DNA of 64,000 bases from Vandiemenella viatica (Eukaryota; Arthropoda; Insecta; Orthoptera; Morabidae), in contig JARYHS010008074.1 of the NCBI GenBank assembly GCA_031002005.1, forward strand, positions 352,804,932-352,868,931, read 5' to 3'. Positions within the stretch are counted from its first letter, which is position 1, and each line of letters begins with the position of its first letter. This document shows, one piece after another, positions 57,350 through 64,000 of the stretch. The position numbers and the translations under genes were made by a program. The notes under the pieces are model-generated. The model worked only from the letters and a program-made list of their open reading frames with translations, was not told the origin of the DNA and did not search any database.

Positions 57350-57775
57350 TGCCCTTAACTTTTTCCAACATTTTCCGAAAACTTTAGCATATTTTTGGCA
57401 TTTTATAAACTTAGATTTGGCATAAAATATTTTTTAGAGTTGGCAAAAGTGGTTGCGGCACCGTGATGATGCCCGGCGATGACACGGGGTTAGCTGGTTC
57501 GAATACCAGTGGTGGAAGAAATTTTCACCATCTGGATTTGGCCGGCGGGGAAGGAGAGGTAATGGTAAACAATTCATAGTCACCAGATTTTGCCCCAAAA
57601 TCCTGGGTTAAACTCCAAAGCTCTCCGCAGTAAGTATGGAGTGAGGTGATACTTCACAGTTGATGGTGAGTGGTCCATCGGAGGGGGACGTTAAGCTCTT
57701 TCGGAAGAGTAGGCCTCAATGGATAATCACCAGGTTTTACCCTCTCCCTTCTTTCATCTCTCGTCCACAACACAA

Positions 57776-60700
57776 TTAACAGTCTACACTGAACACAGCA
57801 CTATCACAGTCATCCACACCTCCTACAACAACAGTTACGAACACCGTCACTGGAAACCTCCCCAGTTCATCTTGCCAGAGTTGCCATGGAGTGTGGTATA
57901 CACCTGTGGTCGGGCACGGGCAAGACGATTGAAAGACGAAGAAAGCTCAGCAATTCTAAGTATGTCTGTAGTCTAGCAGCAACTAAGGACAGCTAGTCAG
58001 AATGAAGCTGAAATTTGCTTAAGAACATTGTAATTATTAATTAAGTTCGAATGTTAAGTTCCCACGTCTTGGAAACCAGTAAATAATTGTGAATGACGTC
58101 AGATCATTCTTAAAAAGTTTCTTGTAGACTGTGATGGATCTGTTTTTGTTTTTTTTCGTCTTAACAGACCTTTTCCTTTGTCATAACTCATCACAAAAAA
58201 CCACGCTAACTGGAAGAAATGCCTCTCACGGGGAATCCATAAAAGCTTATTGTAATCTCCGCATTGAGACAGAACAGACGAGAAGACAAAAGAGCCTGTT
58301 GTATGCAGTCACGATTTTCGCTCAAGGCCTTCTTTCATTATTCACCCATAATTAGCTGTCAGTAAGCATGGGCATTGCTGTAACGGTCCCATCACCCCTT
58401 AGTTAAAGTATCCAATGTTTTCCGTTGACGTCGCTGATTTTTTGTGACAAGCGACACACGTTTGATCATGTACACTTGTCAGCAACGGATTCAAGCAATA
58501 GTTTTCCAGTGTTCTCATTGGTTATTGTTGCATCTTCTGATACATTTTCGCCATGTGACTGAATAGAGTTGTGAAAGATAAATTTTAGTATGTACTTACT
58601 ATATTACTACGATCATTTTCTGTAGATATTTTTGACTGATCCATCTATTGCTTTTCATTATGTACGATGGGCTATGAAAGAAAATGCACAGAAAAAGATT
58701 AAGAATCAAAAAATGTATTATTAAATTCATTGTTTGTATAATAACTTAAGACGCCTGGGTTGTTGTCCAAATTTGTTCACCACCTTATCAATGGATTCAG
58801 TATCCTTAGTTAATAAGTGCTATATACAATGTATTAAAAAAAAAAAAAAAAAAAAAAAAAACAGATGCACCTCCCTTAAAGAAATCCTGCCGGCGCCCAT
58901 GTTATGTACGCAACATGTTGTGCTGACGGAATCCACAAATTTATCATCTCAGCAGGCTCTTGGAAGAATCTCAGCATATTCACTGTCATACACCTTAGAC
59001 TTAGGCCAACAAGCAAAACGTATATCATATGATTCTCTCGGAAGCGATCTTCAGCCATGGATACCAAAACTTCTCTAAACAAATCTAAATGACAAATTCG
59101 TTTTTGAAAATTGGGTTTCAAATTCTGATTAATCAAATTTTTCCCTACACAAAAATTTGAAATAAAAATATATGTAACAAATTGAATTTCTTTGTTAATT
59201 CCATTTAATTTCTTTAGATTCATAAGCATGGAAGAGCTATACGTATATTGGTTCATTAATTAATTAAAAATGTTTGTTAAAAGTTGTCTTATAAACATAC
59301 ATCCAACACGTGTCGATGATTTTAAAAGCTGTGTACAGATGATTCTTAATATTAAATATTCTATTTATCTCATAACACTATTGACATAATAAGTTACGGG
59401 TAACAATTTTCGTTGTATTGTTAACGTGTCATTAGATGATTAGGAAATTGTCACCGAAGCGTGAGTTCCATTACAATTTAATTTAATTAAAAAAGAATTA
59501 TACAATAGCGAGTTGCTTGCAACCAGTTGTCAGCTCTCCCAAAAGTACTTGCCAAATACCTTAGAACAGTTTAAACGGCTTAAAAAAATGTTAAACGCCG
59601 ACAAAAAGGCTTTCTTACAGAACAGCGTTTAGATCAGTAATTCATGGCACGTTTTGTTGGAAAGTCACACTTAATAATCTCGATATACAGTCACTAAAGT
59701 TATTATTTGTTTTATGAAAATCCGGGATACTATCTATATCCGTGCGCGATTTTACTAGATTCTTCCTAAAGTTTCAGACTGCATTATGGGTAAAATTCAC
59801 CGACTTCGAACTGTTGCAGTTCAGCGGGAATACGAAAACTGAAAGAGATAAGCGTGTAAGTAGGGCTCTCGTCTTACAGAATGATTTATATTATTAAAAA
59901 AAAAAAAAAAAGCGAGTACTGTGTATCAGATTACTATCCCTTCTGCAGTTCACAAAAAGGTTCATGGATAACTAAAAAAAAAGTTGTTTTCTGTATCTAT
60001 AATTCTGTTAGAATTTATCACTGAGGTACCTCTGACTCGTTGATTATTAGTGCAGTTATTCAAACTGATTTACTATAAAGAAAATGCTTAAAATACTTAT
60101 AACGCTTCAGCACAGAAATCTTATGAGATGGGGAACTGTAATTAAAATTCCTGTTGTGAATTCTTGCGTTCAACACATCGGGATTTATGAGGTTTTGGAA
60201 GTAACTCAGGAAGACTTACACTTTTTTATCTACTTTTTCGCCAATTGTATCATACATTCTCTAGGAATATCAAAATCAGCATTAATTATGTTTGGAATAT
60301 TTTGTTTTTACTTCTGAGGCACAGTATTCGACGAAACTGTTTGATTTCATTTCATGTTGTTTCTCGATAGAAAGAAAATACATGAATGGATTGAACACAA
60401 CTAGAGATCATATTGTACATAGTTCTAGAACACAGGTTTTTGATCGATTAGATACATGTTCGCAGGTTGCTGTTACGACATTTTTTTACAATACATGTCT
60501 TACCTTATGAATAGTGAATAGCCACGTAATTTTGAATGCTGCTTCTGATGTTTAACATGTTTTCCATCCCCATACAACAGAATATGAGAATGAAAGAGAA
60601 AACAGGTAATGTTGATGCCATTTACAATGCAATAGCGGAATGAAATTTATGTCCAAAGTAATAAAGCACTGAAACAATGCTTTTACAAGTAGCTAATTTT

Positions 60701-61540
60701 GGCAGCATGTTTACTGTCTCTTTGACTTGAGCAATCAAATGTGTAGTGAATAAAGCTGACGATGTAATACATGTAATTGCAAAACACGAGTTTAGGTGAA
60801 ACAGTAGCTAATTTTGGATCTTTTATGATGGAAACGCTGAAATCAGAACCGATTAAATAGTTGCACTAACAGAGAAGCGGGGTTTCTTTAGCATAGTCAC
60901 AGGAATTTGCTATCATGGTCTCATGCCCCAGTCGTTAACCACTACTGAAGTTCTTTTGGATCGTAATATTCCTATGAATTAAAACATCTTAGATTTAGGA
61001 GATGTGATGAATGAAATCCTTCTGTACAGAATATTGTTCCCATCCTGAAAATAGTTCTTGCAGCTTCTTGTCCATTTTTGAAACTTTCTCTCTTAACATC
61101 AGCCTGAACTTAAGTTATTCCTACTCTTGATTTGCAGAAATTTAAAAAAAAAATCTTTCTGCTAACTTCCCGATATGTGATTCAAGACTTTATTTTGGCA
61201 TATTGCATGTCGAGAAAATCGTGCCAAGGATATCTGAATAATGCAACTGTCATAAAAGAAATGGCCCTGTTCTAAGTTTACGCCCGCTCCCTAATTCGAA
61301 TGCTCCAGTTTACAACACCAGCAGTTTTTATTTCAGTATCTGTATTTCTGCCACTTCGTTAATATGAGTATATCACAGACGCTATAAAATAGTTAATTTG
61401 AATGTACAGTAATGTGGGATTCATGGTATATTTTCGTTGCGGTTAAATATTACATACTTTTATTGCCGCTGGATACTTTTGTCAGTTGTCCACCGGTGTG
61501 TAACCAATAGTCCAATTTCCACATCTATTTTTTCAACTTC
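57776..61540. other. Unannotated AT-rich stretch
   Basis: Contains a poly(A) run at about 58835-58861, another at about 59896-59911, and open frames without domains (58131-58355, 58734-59078, 58876-59256, 60084-60317, 60292-60510). Overlap of the 114- and 126-codon frames on opposite strands near 58.9 kb argues against coding. Confidence 0.4.
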
Positions 61541-61544
61541 GGTA

Positions 61545-61650
61545 GTACTCAGGCTCGAATCCCCGTCCTGTCATTCAGATTTCAATTTTCTATCGTTTCC
61601 CGAAATCACTCGAGGGAAATACTAAGATAAATTATTTGTAAGGCCCAGTT
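61545..61650 (+). mobile_element. Family-A SINE fragment, diverged
   Basis: CAGGCTCGAATCCCCGTCCT box, then ATTCAGATTTCAATTTTCTA, TCGTTTCCCGAAATCACTCG. 3' part missing. Confidence 0.75.
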
Positions 61651-63845
61651 GCTCCACAAAGCATTGTTGAGCGCGGAAGCGCACAGAGCAGAAGCAGAAA
61701 AGTGATTGTTGAAAGCAGTCTGAACTCTGAAGCTGGCGGTTGCGAGAGCCGGACGCGTGTATGCTTCCTTTGTTGTTTATAAAGTGAACCAGAAAGCAAT
61801 GTAATGCTATTAACTGCAGGTGTTTCGTGGAGATCTGTGAGCCAGTAGGATTTTGTGGTCTACACGGATTCTATAAAGTTGTCGGACCGTAGCGTGATCA
61901 GAATCTGCAAACTGAAAATTAAGAAGTTTTGATAGTCTTATCCACGGTCAATGTAATAAATTAATTTAGTGATGTGATGGGTAACGTGTATGCTATGTGT
62001 TAATAACACCAGTGTAACTGCAGAGCGATTCGTGTTATTATTTCTGGACAAACCTGCAAGCCTTAACAATCAAACAGTAACAGCATAGCATCAGTGGCAG
62101 ATCCCATTCACGTTATCTCTTGTGTATACGCCCTCACTTATCGCGATCAAGCAACCACATATTTTTATCGCAACATTCCATTGCTCCCAAGTACCTTCTT
62201 ACTTCAAATGATTTCGAAGTTGACGAGGTATAGAGCCATAAGGGGAAAAATTATTTTTAAACGTACTTTTCTCTTTGGTATTCGTGTTAAAGAATCCCTG
62301 ATAAATGATAGACTAACATTACGCAGATATTGATACTAAACAAGAAACATCTGCAACTAAGGAATATTCACCTCAAGTGTATTTATATCCCAAAGAATAG
62401 TCGGGTAAAAATAGGTCTGCAAGCGGTAAATATCGAACGAACAATTTCACATGTAGCTTTCATATTGCACCTACTGTAAAATGTAGCGTAAATTACGACA
62501 TATGCAATAAATTAAGTATAATCTTGGAATTCACAATGGATTCCGCAGTTGTTGATGAAATTATGCTAACCTGTCAGTTATAGGAAAAAAATCCACAGAT
62601 TAACAGAATCAAACAGTTTGTAATCAGTGACACCAACATTTAAGTTAAAAGTTTAGCATACTACTACCAGTTCATTTAAGAGACTATTGCATTTTTTTTT
62701 TAAAATATGATATAAATGATACTTGTCATTTCTTAAAACCCATTCACCGACGATTAAAATGCTTATAAAATATGACACAAACAAGCTTTTGTTGAGATTG
62801 TATTCTTTTTTAGATATTTAACCCTTGTGCTATACCGGGTGCACACTGCTCAGTCGTAAACTGTATGAATCGGAACTAAAACAAACCTGGAATCTAACGA
62901 ATAAATGTCATTTTGTCAACAGTATGACGGATATTTGTAGGCACCAAAAACTTTACTTTTTTGGGATAAATAGAAAGGAATATCAAGGCTTGGAACTGAA
63001 TTAAATCCAAACAAATGAGACACCCCAAATTAAATTATTCCTTTCTGTTAGACCGGGTAACTAACGAGTGTGTTGTTTTGTGAATGTTCCACTTTATAGT
63101 GTCTCATGAAACACTCTTTATGTACTTGAACACTCCCTCTGCAGTTCCCCTGTAAAGAGCAGCTTCTCGTAAACCTGACACCGGTAACAAAACGACGCGA
63201 CACTTATTACATTTTACGGCTGGTTTAACGTCTACTTAACCTCAAATATCTGTAGTCTCCTGGCACGAGAGACTAATCTTACATTTTTTTAAAAATATTT
63301 TTACTTTTCAACTGACAACGTTGTTTAAGTTAAGTAGTGAAAAGATGAGAATTTTAACCCATTGATGTTTGTAAATAAACTACCGCTTCAGCAGGGATCA
63401 GATCATTCCAAACATTTTCCCTGTCACATAGCGTTTTCCAGTTCGCAGGGCAGTCAACATAACTGAAAATTTATGCTAGAAGAATTAAGGCTACTGTTTT
63501 CATGTTGTTCCTGGAACCATTCACTGTGGGTTGACAACAAAGACAATCTATTTCCATCTATCACACACTAAGAAATAAGTTTCATTATCTGTTTTATGGG
63601 TTATGTTTCCGACTTGTAACCGCATGGCATAAGCATTTGTGTAGTTGCAAGTCTGAAACGTTACCCATAAATTAGTTATCATAGCAACTAAGAACCTGGG
63701 CCGAAAAAATCACCAAGTTTCATTATATTTTGTCTTTACAGATTTGCCGCTCCGTTTTTCTATTTTCTTTCTTAAGATAAAGCGAAACATACACGTACAT
63801 TTCGTGTAAGTGGGTAATGCTTTTAAAAGAGGGCATTTTTTTCTT
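61651..63845. other. Unannotated AT-rich stretch
   Basis: A 79-codon frame at 62094-62333 is without a domain. No repeats recognised. Confidence 0.4.
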
Positions 63846-64000
63846 TTGCTTATGGCTTTACGCCTCGTAGACGCAGAGGTCATTAGAGGCGGGAAAGTAC
63901 TGGGGACAAGGAACGGAAAGGAATTTGGCCATGGCCTATGGAAGGAACGATCCCGGCTATCACTTGGATTGATTTGGGGAAATCACGGAAAACCCAAATC
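63846..64000 (-). mobile_element. Family-A SINE, minus strand, cut by window end
   Basis: GCTTTACGCCTCGTAGACGC is the reverse-complement 3' end, preceded by T-rich sequence as the tail. Then GGTCATTAGAGGCGGGAAAG, GGAATTTGGCCATGGCC, and GGAAAACCCAAATC at the last bases. The tRNA-like head lies beyond the window. Confidence 0.92.

Larger units (their letters stand above)
56156..57451 (+). mobile_element. hAT element, 1.3 kb, host of nested elements
   Basis: The left end CAGTGCTTGCCAATTTAACA and the reverse complement of the right end CACTTTTGCCAACTCTAAAA are TIRs. The perfect 8-bp TSD GTTGCGGC lies at 56148-56155 and 57452-57459. Subterminal TTTAGCATATTTT words occur near both ends. No transposase is recognisable. 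It contains the hAT MITE 56567-56888 and the minisatellite 57035-57349. Confidence 0.9.
56134..57775 (+). mobile_element. Family-C SINE interrupted by a hAT element
   Basis: The SINE head GTTGGCTCAGTTCGTTGCGG ends at 56155. The SINE resumes at 57460 with ACCGTGATGATGCCCGGCG, the B box GGTTCGAATACC, TGGTGGAAGAAATTTTCACC, TAAACTCCAAAGCTCTCCGC and GAAGAGTAGGCCTCAATGG. Removing the hAT and one copy of the duplicated GTTGCGGC restores the head of the copies at 39245 and 49395 (GTTGCGGCTCCGTGATGG). The 3' boundary is approximate. The plus frame 57719-57976 overlaps the tail and is not credible. Confidence 0.88.

Noticed and set aside
58734..59256. Opposed 114- and 126-codon frames near 58.9 kb
   Set aside because: Mutually antisense, one runs through a poly(A) tract giving a lysine run, and neither has a domain.
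1..64000. CRISPR arrays, bacterial operons, prophage or riboswitches
   Set aside because: The content is eukaryotic repeat DNA. The tandem repeats seen are satellite, minisatellite or microsatellite without regular spacers.

Overview
The window looks like non-genic, transposon-packed DNA from a eukaryote. It is almost certainly an insect, and I would guess an orthopteroid/polyneopteran with a large genome. The guess rests on base composition (AT-rich with long homopolymers), on a tRNA-derived SINE whose body reads like the one I remember from grasshoppers and relatives, and on remnants of several transposable-element (TE) classes: RTE-like LINE, Penelope-like element, Tc1/mariner, hAT, PIF/Harbinger and a LINE gag. 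I found no intact host gene, no rRNA or functional tRNA, and nothing bacterial such as an operon or CRISPR array. Most open reading frames are chance frames, SINE shadows or satellite shadows. The only possible host coding sequence is a weak terminal-exon candidate at 40381-40667.

Layout. 1-1146 is the decaying edge of a ~370-bp dimeric satellite. 1949-5072 is one copy of a >3-kb segmental duplication; the second copy, in the same orientation, is at 29131-32474, and a 1000-N gap (5073-6072) cuts the first. 6326-17932 is a giant near-perfect palindrome: two 5.6-5.8-kb arms around a 198-bp spacer, each carrying a tandem tRNA-like repeat, two further tRNA-like sequences and a fold-back SINE pair. 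18-29 kb holds two LINE reverse-transcriptase remnants (one split by a Tc1 element at a TA), a full-length SINE with target-site duplications (TSDs), and hAT elements, one with a SINE inside. 32.5-40 kb holds a second Tc1 wreck, two related inverted MITEs, a 1.1-kb TIR element, a LINE gag zinc-knuckle remnant and a second SINE family. 40-53 kb holds the exon candidate, a PIF/Harbinger element with convergent MADF and transposase remnants, scattered SINEs, and a Penelope-like RT/GIY-YIG wreck. 53.7-57.8 kb has a tiny hAT MITE and a three-level nest (SINE containing hAT containing a second hAT plus a ~15-bp minisatellite). 57.8-64 kb is mostly featureless, ending in a minus-strand SINE.

The main value of the window is its layered insertion history. 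Several insertions have readable TSDs and reconstructible empty sites. One locus shows what looks like a classical hAT excision footprint in one segmental duplicate and the transposon still in place in the other.
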